A DNA stretch of 64,000 nt from JAJRTA01 sp965603125 (GCA_965603125.1 CBFDBU010000008.1:1-64000); one strand, 5' to 3'. Positions 42,467 to 52,075 are shown, counted from the first letter of the stretch. Translations and numbers: made by a program. The notes: generated from the letters alone by a model not told the origin.

Positions 42467-45400
42467 GTGCTCAAGATGTATCTATCTATAGTGGCTCTCA
42501 TTGCCACCCTTTCATGTTCTCTCGCAGCCGGCGGGGTTCAAAGTCGGTCGTGGCAGGATATGCTGACCTTGGCGGACTCCCTGTCAAACGCCGCCAACTA
42601 CGACTCGGCGCTTGCAGTTTCAGGGCTGGCGCTCGATCAGGCCCGGCAGGAACTTGGGCAAGAGGACACGGTCGTGGCAGCGATCCACTATCGGGTCGGC
42701 ATGTGCCTCTTTGAGATGCTGGACTATGCCAACGCCGAGCAATCTCTGCAGCAGTCCCTCGCCATTCGTAACAGATTAATCGACGGCGATCATTGCGACC
42801 TGGCTGCAAACCTCTACTATCTTGGCGCCATACGCCTGAGGCAGGCCAGGTATGACGAGGCCGAGCCGTTCTTTGAGCAGGCGCTGGCCATGCGCGAACG
42901 TCTCTTCGGCCCGCGGCATCCGAAGGTTGCGAAGAGCCTGTTCGGCCTTACGTCGCTCCGGCTGCGGCAGGACCGACTGGCCGATGCGGAGGCTCTCGGC
43001 AGGCGGGCTCTGGACATCGTAACGGAATCATCCGGGCCGGATAGCCCCGATATTGTCACTCCTTCGGTTATCCTGGCTGATGTGTTGATTCGTTTTGGTC
43101 GCTATCGAGAAGCAGCCGCATACTACAAGCGATCACTGGAGGTCGGTGAGAAGAGCCTGAATGTCGACCACCCGCGGGTCGCGCGCAGTATGTCGGGCCT
43201 CGCGGGCGTCTACTATATACTCGGCGATTACCCGGAGGCCGAGTCTATGTACCTGCGCGCCGCTGAAATCCATGAGGACATATTCGGAGAAGACAGCTAC
43301 CTGGTCGGAATCGATCTGATGAACCTCGGTTTGCTCTATATGGCGGAAGGCAGACTCGATGCTGCCGAAGACCATTACCGTAGAGCGGTTCACATTTTTG
43401 AAACGTCACTTGGCCCCGACCATATATTTGTGGGCAGTAGCGCCCATTTTCTGGCACAAGTGTCTATGCTCCAGCGCAAGTATGCAGAAGCGGAATCATC
43501 ACTCGCTCGGGCGCTGCAGATCACGACCAAGCGTTTCGGACCGCAGCATTCGGAAACCGCCATTATCATGAACTCGCTGGCAGACGTTCACCTGGCACGA
43601 GGAGAGTACGGTCAGGCTGATTCCGTGTTCCGCGGCGCGCTCCGTATTCTGGCAGACGTGTTAGGCGAAGAACACCCCGAGGTCGGCGGAAGCCTCAGCG
43701 GAATAGCCACCTGTCATCTTATGCGAGGTCAGTACGAGCAGGCTCTCGAGTTCTATCTGAGGACCAGACGCATATCAGAGCAGGCCTATGGAGTCGAGCA
43801 TCCCCAGTATGCCGGTAGTTGCGAGTCGTTGAGCAAGTGCTGTCGTCTGGCCGGAGACCACAAGGGAAGTCTCGAGTTCGCCGCGCAGGCGGTCGCTGTT
43901 CGCAGCCGTAACCTTCAGCTCGGCGCAATGGTGATGTCGGAACAAGATGCCCTGACCTACGCCCGGCAGATGCGGCATTCGGTCAACGGCTATCTGACCG
44001 CATTTCTCGAAGCCGCTGTTGGCGATTCGGTAGGCTTCGCTATGGCAGCAGACATCGTCCTGTCGGCGAAGGGGAGTGTGTCCGACGAGATTTTCAGCCG
44101 CCGCAAGTCTGTGATTACCGAGACGGACACGGTTACCGTCGCCCTCGCCGAGAACTACCGGTTTGCCAAGTTTCGACTGTCGCAGTTGTTCAACGAAGGA
44201 CCGGGCGAGAAGACTCCGGAACATTTCAGGCGGGAACTGGATTCACTGCGCGGGCGAATCAACGACCTGGAATCGGAGTTGGCCCGCAGGAGCAGGAGTT
44301 TCAGAACCAGGCAGGATCGGCGGGACATCCGCGGCGAGCGCATCGCCGGTCTTCTGCCAGATAATTCCGTCCTTGTGGAATACGTGAGTTACGATCGGCA
44401 CATCGGCCCCGGCGATTCCACCCGTTCTCGTTACCTCGTCGTCGTGGTCGACAACTATGGCGCGCGTGACATGGTGGATATCGGCCCGGCGGAGGATATC
44501 GACGCGCTTGTAGACCGGTATCGCCACCACCTGCTCGACGTCTCGACACGCGCTCGCGGGCCGTCAGTTATTGACCAGGCGCAGTATGAAACGATCAGCA
44601 GGGAGTTGTACCGGGCCGTCCTCAAACCGGTCGAAAAGCGGCTGGACGACAGGGACCTGGTCTTTGTGTCGCCTGACGGGGGGCTGACATTGGTGTCGTT
44701 TGCAGGATTGCAGGACGAGGAGGGAAAGTACCTGATCGAAAAATATCCTGTGCACTATCTGACTTCCGGTCGCGACCTTCTCCGGTTCATGGACGTTCCC
44801 CCGGCGTCGACCGGTCTGCTGGCAATGGGCGACCCCGACTATGATGCCACCGCAGAGGCGCGTCTGTCAAGTCTGAGAGAAACGCAGGACGCGCCGACAT
44901 TACCACAAAACACCCCACAGCCTGATTCGCCGCAAAGTGACCTGCGCTCCGGATGCGGTCGCCTTGATGAGATCACGGTCAAGCCGCTTCCGGCGACCCG
45001 GTATGAGATAGAGAAGGTCGCCGAAAGCTGGCGCGCAAGCTCGCCGGAACCGGCCGTAGTCTGTCTCGGCTCTCGTGCCGGCGAGGAGGCGCTCAAGCTG
45101 AAAGCGCCGGGAAGCCGCGTCATTCATCTGGCTACCCACGGCTACTTTCTTCAGGGTGATTGCGGGACGCTGTTCCCACAGTCCGGTCACACTCTCGACT
45201 ACGGGTTTGTCGGCGAAAACCCGCTGCTGTTGTCCGGATTGTTCCTTGCCGGCGCCAACCTTCACGGCCGCGGAGCCGACAGCATCGGGGCCGACGACGG
45301 CATCCTGTCGGCCGAAGAAGTGACGGCACTGGATCTTGACGGCACGGAACTGGTGGTATTGTCCGCCTGCGAAACCGGACTGGGGAGAGTGACCGCCGGC

Positions 45401-45649
45401 GAAGGGGTCTACGGTCTGCGTCGCGCTTTTCAATTAGCGGGCGCGCGAACCGTCGTGAGCGCTCTCTGGCCCGTGTCGGACGAGGCCACAGCCGACCTTA
45501 TGAGCGGACTATATGGCAGGGGGAGTGAATCGTTGCCGCAGACAATGCGGGCTATGCAGCAGCAGGTCATCCGTGAGTTACGCTCCGCCGGGGAACGCGA
45601 TCACCCTTTCAGTTGGGGCGCCTTCGTGGCCATCGGTGACTGGCGGTGA
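42467..45649 (+). CDS. Secreted TPR-CHAT caspase-like protein
   Basis: 1060 residues from GTG 42467 (AGGAGG four bases upstream) or ATG 42476. A signal peptide (MYLSIVALIATLSCSLAAGG) predicts periplasmic or surface location. About ten kinesin-light-chain-type tetratricopeptide repeats span about 30-480 (LAIRNRLIDGDHCDLAANLYYLG and similar 42-residue units). The CHAT protease domain fills the C-terminus with catalytic His891 (VIHLATHGYF) and Cys968 (VVLSACETGLG), then ARTVVSALWPVSDEA. CHAT proteases cut partner proteins, for example in type III-E CRISPR or gasdermin systems. Those partners are cytoplasmic, whereas the signal peptide here points to a different, uncharacterised role. No gasdermin-like gene is adjacent. 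Confidence 0.92.
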   Translation: MLKMYLSIVALIATLSCSLAAGGVQSRSWQDMLTLADSLSNAANYDSALAVSGLALDQARQELGQEDTVVAAIHYRVGMCLFEMLDYANAEQSLQQSLAIRNRLIDGDHCDLAANLYYLGAIRLRQARYDEAEPFFEQALAMRERLFGPRHPKVAKSLFGLTSLRLRQDRLADAEALGRRALDIVTESSGPDSPDIVTPSVILADVLIRFGRYREAAAYYKRSLEVGEKSLNVDHPRVARSMSGLAGVYYILGDYPEAESMYLRAAEIHEDIFGEDSYLVGIDLMNLGLLYMAEGRLDAAEDHYRRAVHIFETSLGPDHIFVGSSAHFLAQVSMLQRKYAEAESSLARALQITTKRFGPQHSETAIIMNSLADVHLARGEYGQADSVFRGALRILADVLGEEHPEVGGSLSGIATCHLMRGQYEQALEFYLRTRRISEQAYGVEHPQYAGSCESLSKCCRLAGDHKGSLEFAAQAVAVRSRNLQLGAMVMSEQDALTYARQMRHSVNGYLTAFLEAAVGDSVGFAMAADIVLSAKGSVSDEIFSRRKSVITETDTVTVALAENYRFAKFRLSQLFNEGPGEKTPEHFRRELDSLRGRINDLESELARRSRSFRTRQDRRDIRGERIAGLLPDNSVLVEYVSYDRHIGPGDSTRSRYLVVVVDNYGARDMVDIGPAEDIDALVDRYRHHLLDVSTRARGPSVIDQAQYETISRELYRAVLKPVEKRLDDRDLVFVSPDGGLTLVSFAGLQDEEGKYLIEKYPVHYLTSGRDLLRFMDVPPASTGLLAMGDPDYDATAEARLSSLRETQDAPTLPQNTPQPDSPQSDLRSGCGRLDEITVKPLPATRYEIEKVAESWRASSPEPAVVCLGSRAGEEALKLKAPGSRVIHLATHGYFLQGDCGTLFPQSGHTLDYGFVGENPLLLSGLFLAGANLHGRGADSIGADDGILSAEEVTALDLDGTELVVLSACETGLGRVTAGEGVYGLRRAFQLAGARTVVSALWPVSDEATADLMSGLYGRGSESLPQTMRAMQQQVIRELRSAGERDHPFSWGAFVAIGDWR

Positions 45650-45975
45650 ACCGGAGGCAGGCGCAACTCCCTCCAAACTACACTAGGAACAGGGCGGGGT
45701 TCAGAGCCAGCGTTAAACATGTAGTCAACGAGATAGACCAGATCGGCAATGTCCACTGGCGGAACACCGCTGTGGTTCACATCGCCGCGGATGGCGCAGC
45801 AACTCTCACGCAGCTTAGTCAAAAAAGCATCATGGTTGAGCTGAAAGTGAAAGGTCTGATATGCATCCTGGGTAGGTAAATCAGATGACCATGTTTCGCC
45901 TGTGACATAAGCGCAGCCCCAACCGTCAATGGCGATACCCCACCCATATTCCCAGTTGCTGCCGCCGAGGTGCAC
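45601..45975 (-). pseudogene. 3' fragment of an SBBP-repeat dockerin-like secreted protein gene
   Basis: On the minus strand the frame encodes one beta-propeller (SBBP) repeat (HLGGSNWEYGWGIAIDGWGCAYVTGETW...DAFLTKL) and then one dockerin-like repeat (RGDVNHSGVPPVDIADLVYLV, YMFNAGSEP). No start or signal peptide exists: the gene is cut off at about 45970, where it meets a sorting-domain cassette on the other strand. Its 3' end overlaps the CHAT gene stop region by 49 bases, so the C-terminal tail after the dockerin is probably not native. Confidence 0.75.
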
Positions 45976-46182
45976 GATTCGGATCTACAGCCTGGATGGT
46001 GATCTGGTGCGGGAGCTGGAGCATGATGTTGACCAGTCGGACGGCACCGGCAATCATCATACCTGGAACCTGACCACGCGAAACACGCAGATGTTAGTTT
46101 CGGGGTTGTACTACTGGACGGTGGAGATGCCGGGCGGCGCTGTGCAGATGGGAAGGTTAGCTGTTATCATGTAGTGGTGCTT
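45959..46182 (+). mobile_element. Solo copy of the C-terminal sorting-domain cassette
   Basis: Encodes LPPRCTIRIYSLDGDLVREL ... SGLYYWTV ... GRLAVIM and a TAG at 46172-46174 with no gene body in front. The same domain ends the three minus-strand genes at 55506, 58434 and 61505. The 5' edge CTGCCGCC(G/C)AGGTGCACG is shared with the other copies, and the 3' edge lies about eight bases past the stop. It joins the SBBP fragment head to head. It is not a functional gene by itself. Confidence 0.65.
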
Positions 46183-46351
46183 GTTGCTATCGACCGGGCA
46201 GACGAGGGTGTCTGCGGGGATTTGAACCAAGGACCTGCCGATTAAGAAGCAGTTGGCCTGAAAGTCTAATCTGCAAAAGGCTTGACATGCGGCTGCATCA
46301 GCTCTACTCTGGAGTTGATTCAAGTGGAGATAAGGGCGATGGGAAGAGAGT

Positions 46352-46933
46352 TTGACCGCAAGGTTGAGTCAGGAAAACGCATTGACAATTGACATCATTA
46401 CTAGGTTCCTCCCACGCAAGTTACGGCACCTTGGTGTTGGGTTTATTATCGGTGTGGTTGTTACGTGGGGTTATTACTCTCAATTCGTGGCACCCTCTCA
46501 AAGAGAGATCTATGGCAAAGACGCTTCTCGTTTGGAAGCACGGGTGGATGCCCTCACCAGTGAGAATCAGCGATTGAGGAATTCACTGACGGAAGCAACG
46601 GCCTACGGCCAACTCGTATGCAGAACAAAGGTTTCAACGTCCTCTGTACCTTTGATCGGGAATGAAGTCAGGGTCTTCTTCCGAATGCGCAAGCGAGCGA
46701 ATGAATCTGGAGAGCTTACGGTCGTCCATGAAGATCCGAGATCCAGGCAGTATTGGCAGCACAAATTCGATCTTGTGCGACTCACGTTCCCGACAGAGGC
46801 TGGGGCCGTCCACAGTTTTGAATACAACGAGCAAGAGTACATCATGGTTGTCAAGGAAATCCGTGATGACACGGCCAGCATTGCGCTGCACAGGTGCTTG
46901 CAGATCACTGCTACGCCGCCCACAAATCCCTAA
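46352..46933 (+). CDS. Small single-pass membrane protein with coiled coil, unknown function
   Basis: About 193 residues from TTG 46352; another start is possible because an upstream ATG at 46340 reads a different frame and stops. One transmembrane helix (HLGVGFIIGVVVTWGYYSQFV, about 27-47) is followed by a coiled coil (SRLEARVDALTSENQRLRNSL) and a soluble domain with strands (EVRVFFRMRKRANESGELTVV). No family recognised. It converges on glnS with 12 bases between the stops. Confidence 0.6.
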   Translation: MTARLSQENALTIDIITRFLPRKLRHLGVGFIIGVVVTWGYYSQFVAPSQREIYGKDASRLEARVDALTSENQRLRNSLTEATAYGQLVCRTKVSTSSVPLIGNEVRVFFRMRKRANESGELTVVHEDPRSRQYWQHKFDLVRLTFPTEAGAVHSFEYNEQEYIMVVKEIRDDTASIALHRCLQITATPPTNP

Positions 46934-46945
46934 GCCACCCCCCCC

Positions 46946-48715
46946 CTACTTTCCCTTTCCTGCTTTCTCCATCTTCGCCCAGGTGTCGCGCAGCGGTACC
47001 GTTCGGTTGAATACGAGCGCTCCGTCCGCGGAATCCACCGGATCAAGACAGAAGTAACCCTGACGCAGGAACTGGTAACGCGCCCCGGGAACCGCGCCTG
47101 AGAGCGATGGTTCCACCCGGCATGAAGTGAGGGTCTCCAGCGAGTCCGGGTTCAGGTAGTCGGTGAAATCGCCACCCTCGTCAGTCTCCAGCGGATTCTC
47201 TTTCGTAAACAGGTGGCTGTAGAGCCGAACGGTGGCTGGTATGGACTGAGCCGCCGAGACCCAGTGCAGCGTTCCCTTGACTTTGCGTCCGGCAGGGGAG
47301 GTGCCGCTTTTCGTCTCAGGGTCGTAGGTGCAGTGCAGGGCGATGACTTCGCCCGTCTGCTCGTCTTTGACCACCCGCTCGCACTTGATTATGTAGGCGT
47401 GCTTGAGCCGCACCTCGCGGCCGGGGGCCAGGCGGAAAAACTTCCGGGGAGGGTCCTCGCGGAAATCCTCGCGCTCAATATACAACTCGCGCGAGAAGGG
47501 AAGCTGCCGGGTACCCATAGCAGCATCTTCGGGGTTATTCACCGCATCCAACTGTTCCACGCGATCTTCGGGGTAGTTGTCGATAATCAGCTTGAGAGGA
47601 CGAAGCACAGCCATGACGCGCGGCGCCTGCCGGTTCAGCTCCTCGCGAACGCTGTATTCGAGATCGGCTGCCGCCACTATACTGTCCCTTTTCGCCACGC
47701 CGATGCGACCGATGAAGTTGCGGATAGACTCCGGTGTATAGCCCCGCCGGCGCAGACCGGACAGGGTAGGCATCCGCGGATCATCCCATCCGCTCACGTG
47801 ACCTTCGCTGATCAGCCGGGCGAGGATACGTTTACTCAATACGGTATAGCTGATGTTGAGACGGGCGAACTCGATTTGCTGGGGATGGTGAACGGGCAGT
47901 TGATCCAGAAACCAGTCGTACAGGGGGCGGTGGTCTTCAAAGTCCAGGTCACAAAGCGAGTGCGTTATCCCCTCGATGGAGTCCGAGAGGCAGTGGGTGA
48001 AATCGTACATCGGATAGATGCACCACTTGTCTCCGGTGCGGTGGTGTGTCGCTCTCATGATGCGGTAAATGACCGGATCGCGCATGTTGAGATTCCCGGC
48101 GGCCATGTCGATTTTCGCCCGCAGTACGCGGGATCCGTCTTCAAACTCGCCGGCGCGCATTTGCTTGAACAGATCCAGGTTCTCCTCGACGGATCGGCCA
48201 CGGTAGGGGCTGTCGCGGCCCGGTTTTGTCAGTGTGCCGCGGTATTCTCTGATCTCGTCACCGCTCAGATCACAAACGTAGGCTTTGCCGTCCCTGATGA
48301 GTTGAACGGCGTACTCATAGAGCTGCCCGAAGTAGTCGGAGGCGTAGTACAGACGGTCGTCCCAGCCAAATCCCAGCCAGCGGATGTCCTCCTGGATGGC
48401 GTCCACGTATTCGACATCCTCCTTGGTCGGGTTGGTGTCGTCAAAGCGGAGGTTGCACAGCCCGGAATATTCAGCGGCGATTCCGAAATCGAGACAAATC
48501 GCCTTGGCATGCCCAATGTGCAGACAACCGTTCGGCTCCGGGGGGAATCGAGTATGGACCCGCCCCTCATTCTTGCCTGCCCTGATATCCGCCTCGACGA
48601 TGCTTCGGATGAAATCCAGCGATGCCGAGGCATCACTGCCGGAGCTTCCGGCGGTTCCGTCTTGTTTTTTTGCTCCGTCGTTGCCCGGTTGTGAAAAGGG
48701 CTCTTTTGTTGTCAC
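46946..48715 (-). CDS. glnS: Glutaminyl-tRNA synthetase
   Basis: GTG start at 48713-48715 with GAGGAAG seven bases upstream gives 589 residues; the open frame upstream has no matching family sequence. Class I catalytic domain: TRFPPEPNGCLHIGHAKAI (HIGH), RFDDTNPTKEDVEYVDAI, and VLSKRIL (KMSKS variant). The two anticodon-binding beta barrels follow (FSRELYIEREDFREDPPRKFFRLAPGREVRLKHAYIIKCE). The N-terminal 30 residues are a Ser/Gly-rich tail. It charges tRNA-Gln directly. Confidence 0.97.
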   Translation of the reverse strand: MTTKEPFSQPGNDGAKKQDGTAGSSGSDASASLDFIRSIVEADIRAGKNEGRVHTRFPPEPNGCLHIGHAKAICLDFGIAAEYSGLCNLRFDDTNPTKEDVEYVDAIQEDIRWLGFGWDDRLYYASDYFGQLYEYAVQLIRDGKAYVCDLSGDEIREYRGTLTKPGRDSPYRGRSVEENLDLFKQMRAGEFEDGSRVLRAKIDMAAGNLNMRDPVIYRIMRATHHRTGDKWCIYPMYDFTHCLSDSIEGITHSLCDLDFEDHRPLYDWFLDQLPVHHPQQIEFARLNISYTVLSKRILARLISEGHVSGWDDPRMPTLSGLRRRGYTPESIRNFIGRIGVAKRDSIVAAADLEYSVREELNRQAPRVMAVLRPLKLIIDNYPEDRVEQLDAVNNPEDAAMGTRQLPFSRELYIEREDFREDPPRKFFRLAPGREVRLKHAYIIKCERVVKDEQTGEVIALHCTYDPETKSGTSPAGRKVKGTLHWVSAAQSIPATVRLYSHLFTKENPLETDEGGDFTDYLNPDSLETLTSCRVEPSLSGAVPGARYQFLRQGYFCLDPVDSADGALVFNRTVPLRDTWAKMEKAGKGK

Positions 48716-48948
48716 TGTCTTCCTCGATTCCTGCTGCTGTGTCGATAGGCTCGCATACTGCGAGCTAACGTTGCCGCGAGCGACTCCGTCACGCCCGATT
48801 GCCAAATCTAACCAATCCGGCCATCTCTGCAACCTAAATGTGTGGCAATATCTGACGTGGCGAGCGATAGTGTGATGCGGGGGAGAGCGGTGCAGCACTT
48901 TTTTTCTAACGGATAGAGGCTCATTTGCGAAAAAATTTTAAGACAATG

Positions 48949-48977
48949 TTGACTGTCGAACGTCATATAGCTGAAAT
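48949..48977 (+). promoter_or_regulatory. Candidate promoter for the TPR/hydrolase-like gene
   Basis: TTGACT (48949-48954), 17-base spacer, TGAAAT (48972-48977) in an AT-rich stretch 38 bases before the ATG at 49015. Matches are 5/6 and 4/6. Confidence 0.35.
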
Positions 48978-49014
48978 TGTATTAAAAGAAACCCGCTTTA
49001 ACTGAGGATACGCC

Positions 49015-50619
49015 ATGCAAGTAAGAGGAAGGTGCCTTTGGGGGATGCTGGTCTTACTTTTGACGGTGTCCGTGGTTTTTCTCACCTCGGACGCTGTCGC
49101 TCAAACACCGCCGATCTGGGGTGATCTGGAGCCCGGGCCATATGTTGCCGGTTTCAAGACGGCGGAAGTGTACGATTACTCCAGAACGTTCGGCCGGAAA
49201 TTCGACTATTTCGGAAATCCATTGCCCGAACAGACGACGCGCCGGATTCAACTCTGCGTTTGGTATCCGGCCCAGGACACAGTCGGTGCTCTACCAATGG
49301 TCTATGGAGAGTATGCCTACCCCTACCCGGAGGATGACCGGTTCGTCAACCTGCTTTCGGCCCTTCAGACTCGCGAAGCCTATGCTCTGATTTACCTGCT
49401 GAATACGAACTACGTATTGGCGTTGGACATGATGAGCGTGGAAATGGCTGCCGTCAGGGACGCCCAACCGGCGGAAGGGCCGTTTCCCCTGATCATCTAT
49501 CACCCCCACCTGCGCAACAGCTTCGCTGAAAACGCCGTCATGTGCGAGTACCTGGCCACTTACGGGTTTGTGGTGGCCACGACGCATTCAGTGGGAACAC
49601 ATGAACTCAATTCGGAAGTTAACCTGGTCGATCTGGAAACTCTGACGCGAGACAAAGAGTTTGTGCTTGCCCATGTACGCGCGTATCCGTTTGTCGATGC
49701 CAACAGGCTAGGGGTCATGGGATATGGCTGGGGAGGTGTCACGTCGCTGATTATGCAGATGCGCAACTCAGATGTGATGGCCGTAGCTACCTTTCAGGGG
49801 GCGTTCCTGTGGACGGATCATTTGGATCTGATCAGAGGTATCCCGCAGCTTGCGATCGAGCGAATGTACGTCCCCTGGTTGCAGATGTACGCCCCGATCG
49901 AGCCGCCGCCCGACCTGGCTCTTATGGACACGTGTGTTTACGCGCCGAGGTACGCGGCGAGATTCAGCGGTCTGCGGAGAGAGGATTTCACCATTTACGG
50001 CATGATCTCGGAACACCGGGAGGACTCCGCCAACGCCTACCTGGAGATAGCGAGTCACGGCGGCGAGATAATATGTCGCTACGTGAAGACCTTCTTCAGG
50101 GCTTACTTGAACGGGGACGAGGAGAGTCGGAGGTTCCTGGACAACTCGCCCGCGGACAATGGTATCGATCCGGAGTTGCTGTCATTGGCATTCCACGCCT
50201 CGCGCAGGTTGCCACCGACCGAAACGCAGTTCGTGTCCATAATACGTGATGTCGGAGTGGCGAAGGCGATGGAAATCTACGAGGAGTTCAAGGCCTCCGA
50301 CCCCGACCACATGATCTTCCGGGAGTCCGTTCTCAACAGCCTCGGCTACCAACTCGTTCGGACGCAGAGAACCGACGAGGCCCAGGAAGTGTTCAGACTG
50401 AATACCGAGGCCTATCCCCATTCGGCCAACACGTGGGACAGCTATGGCGAGGTGTGCGTCGCCAACGGCGACGAGGCCACCGCTCTTCAGTGTGCCCGCA
50501 AGGTTCTCGAGGTGCTGGCGGTCGACACAACTACGAGCGACCAGGTGAAGGAGATCATTCGGAACAACGCAAACCAGATACTGGAGAGATCTCAACAGCA
50601 ATCACCCGAAGGAGAGTAG
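49015..50619 (+). CDS. Secreted protein with inactive alpha/beta-hydrolase domain and TPR-like tail
   Basis: 534 residues, GAGGAT upstream of ATG 49015. Signal peptide (MLVLLLTVSVVFLTSDAVAQ). Residues about 40-360 resemble PAF-acetylhydrolase/dienelactone hydrolases: RRIQLCVWYPAQDT, PFPLIIYHPHLRNSFAENAVMCEYLATYGFVVATTHSVG and RLGVMGYGWGGVTSLIM. The last is the nucleophile elbow (GxSxG), but the Ser is Gly (GYGWG), so hydrolysis is unlikely. Residues about 410-534 form two TPR-like helical hairpins (FRESVLNSLGYQLVRTQRTDEAQEVFRLN). It may be a binding or scaffold protein. It may share a transcript with the following aldo/keto reductase. Confidence 0.75.
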   Translation: MQVRGRCLWGMLVLLLTVSVVFLTSDAVAQTPPIWGDLEPGPYVAGFKTAEVYDYSRTFGRKFDYFGNPLPEQTTRRIQLCVWYPAQDTVGALPMVYGEYAYPYPEDDRFVNLLSALQTREAYALIYLLNTNYVLALDMMSVEMAAVRDAQPAEGPFPLIIYHPHLRNSFAENAVMCEYLATYGFVVATTHSVGTHELNSEVNLVDLETLTRDKEFVLAHVRAYPFVDANRLGVMGYGWGGVTSLIMQMRNSDVMAVATFQGAFLWTDHLDLIRGIPQLAIERMYVPWLQMYAPIEPPPDLALMDTCVYAPRYAARFSGLRREDFTIYGMISEHREDSANAYLEIASHGGEIICRYVKTFFRAYLNGDEESRRFLDNSPADNGIDPELLSLAFHASRRLPPTETQFVSIIRDVGVAKAMEIYEEFKASDPDHMIFRESVLNSLGYQLVRTQRTDEAQEVFRLNTEAYPHSANTWDSYGEVCVANGDEATALQCARKVLEVLAVDTTTSDQVKEIIRNNANQILERSQQQSPEGE

Positions 50620-50702
50620 GTCGTGCTGCATGGTCCCGCCAGGTGCCGGAGCTATGCTGCCAGCCATGTTAAATGGTGTTCGGACAACAGTTGGAGGAGA
50701 TG

Positions 50703-51929
50703 ATGAAGCGTGAACACTCCGAAATAACTCGCAGAGGTTTTTTGTCAACAGCCGTTTCGTGTGCAGCGTCGGCCGGACTGTTGGGTATCGCTCCCGGCCG
50801 CGCCCTGGCCCAGGAGACGGTGAAGGAACAGGCGGAGCGGCAGTCGGATGTAATCTATCGGCAACTGGGCAGAACCGGTTTCCGGCTGCCGGTCATCAGT
50901 CAGGGCGTGGGATACACCAACAACCCAGCCGTGGTTCAGGCGTCCTACGAAGCCGGCGTGCGGCATTTCGATACGGCTGCCAACTACCAGTTCGGCCGCA
51001 ACGAGCAGATGGTGGGCAGGGTGATAAAGCGCCTGGGCGTGAGAGACAAGGTGAATATTGGCACCAAGGTTCATCTGCCTGCGCAGCGGCGCGGTCTGTC
51101 GCCGCAGCAGTCGAAAAAGAAGCTGCTCGACAATTTCGAGGGCAGCCTCAAACGGCTGTCGACCGACTATGTTGATATTCTCTACGTTCACGAAGTGGAC
51201 GATCCGCAGGAGGTGAGCGATCCGGCGATCATCGAAGCCCTTGTGCAGCTTCGGGAGCAGAAGAAAGCGCTGGCTATCGGTATTTCCACGCACTCCGGAA
51301 TGGCCGAGGTTATCAACGCCATGATTGCCGCCGGTGTCTACGACGTCGTACTCACGTCCATCAACTTCACTATGTCCGATGATACCGACCTCCTTAAGGC
51401 CATTGCCGATGCGGCGTCCAAAGGGATCGGAGTGATAGGTATGAAAGTCATGGCGGGCGGGACCCGCTGGCCAAACCCGGACACCCGGAGAGACTACAGT
51501 TCCGAGACAATCGCTCGGGCCGGCCTCAAATGGGTGTTGCGAAACGACAACATTACCACCGTTATTCCCGGCTATGACAGCTACGAACACCTCAACCAGG
51601 ATTTTTCCGTTGCCTTTGACCTTGAGTTGACTCCGGAAGAGAAGAACTTCCTGTCCGACAACAGCATCAAGCTCGGCATGGGTTTCTGCCGCCAGTGTCG
51701 GAAATGCCTGGCTTCCTGCCCTCACGACGCCGACATCCCGACCCTCATGCGCACTCACATGTATGCCGCCCAATATGGGAACTTCCAGCTGGCGCGGGCA
51801 ACTCTCGACGGCATTCCACGGGAATCAGGTCTTCAGGCTTGTCGGATTTGCACGGAGTGTGTGGCCGCGTGTGCCAACTCGGTGGATATCAACCGGAGAA
51901 TCGACGAATTGAAACTTATGTACGCTTAG
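50703..51929 (+). CDS. Tat-exported aldo/keto reductase with C-terminal Fe-S domain
   Basis: Start ATG 50703 (GGAGG five bases upstream), 408 residues. Twin-arginine signal ITRRGFLSTAVSCAASAGLLG. AKR barrel with the catalytic tetrad in place: Asp and Tyr in HFDTAANYQFG, Lys in NIGTKVHLP, His in ILYVHEVDD. The C-terminal domain holds two ferredoxin-like motifs (CRQCRKCLASCPHD and CRICTECVAACANS) for [4Fe-4S] clusters. Such enzymes are common in anaerobes as periplasmic redox proteins. The electron partner and substrate are unknown. Confidence 0.92.
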   Translation: MKREHSEITRRGFLSTAVSCAASAGLLGIAPGRALAQETVKEQAERQSDVIYRQLGRTGFRLPVISQGVGYTNNPAVVQASYEAGVRHFDTAANYQFGRNEQMVGRVIKRLGVRDKVNIGTKVHLPAQRRGLSPQQSKKKLLDNFEGSLKRLSTDYVDILYVHEVDDPQEVSDPAIIEALVQLREQKKALAIGISTHSGMAEVINAMIAAGVYDVVLTSINFTMSDDTDLLKAIADAASKGIGVIGMKVMAGGTRWPNPDTRRDYSSETIARAGLKWVLRNDNITTVIPGYDSYEHLNQDFSVAFDLELTPEEKNFLSDNSIKLGMGFCRQCRKCLASCPHDADIPTLMRTHMYAAQYGNFQLARATLDGIPRESGLQACRICTECVAACANSVDINRRIDELKLMYA

Positions 51930-52075
51930 CAACCTGCGGGACTCAACTGCTCCGAACAGCAGGCAGGAAGTGAAGGATCAGCCGCCTGACGATATTCAAA
52001 CGGCTTGTACACCGATTGACGGCAACTCCAGTTAAACCGTCGACTCCACGTCCCACGCGGCAATCGAAAACCAAC

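Noticed and set aside
47213..48694. Long open frame of nearly 500 codons on the plus strand
   Set aside because: It is wholly antisense to glnS, has no family features, and arises from codon bias in GC-rich DNA.
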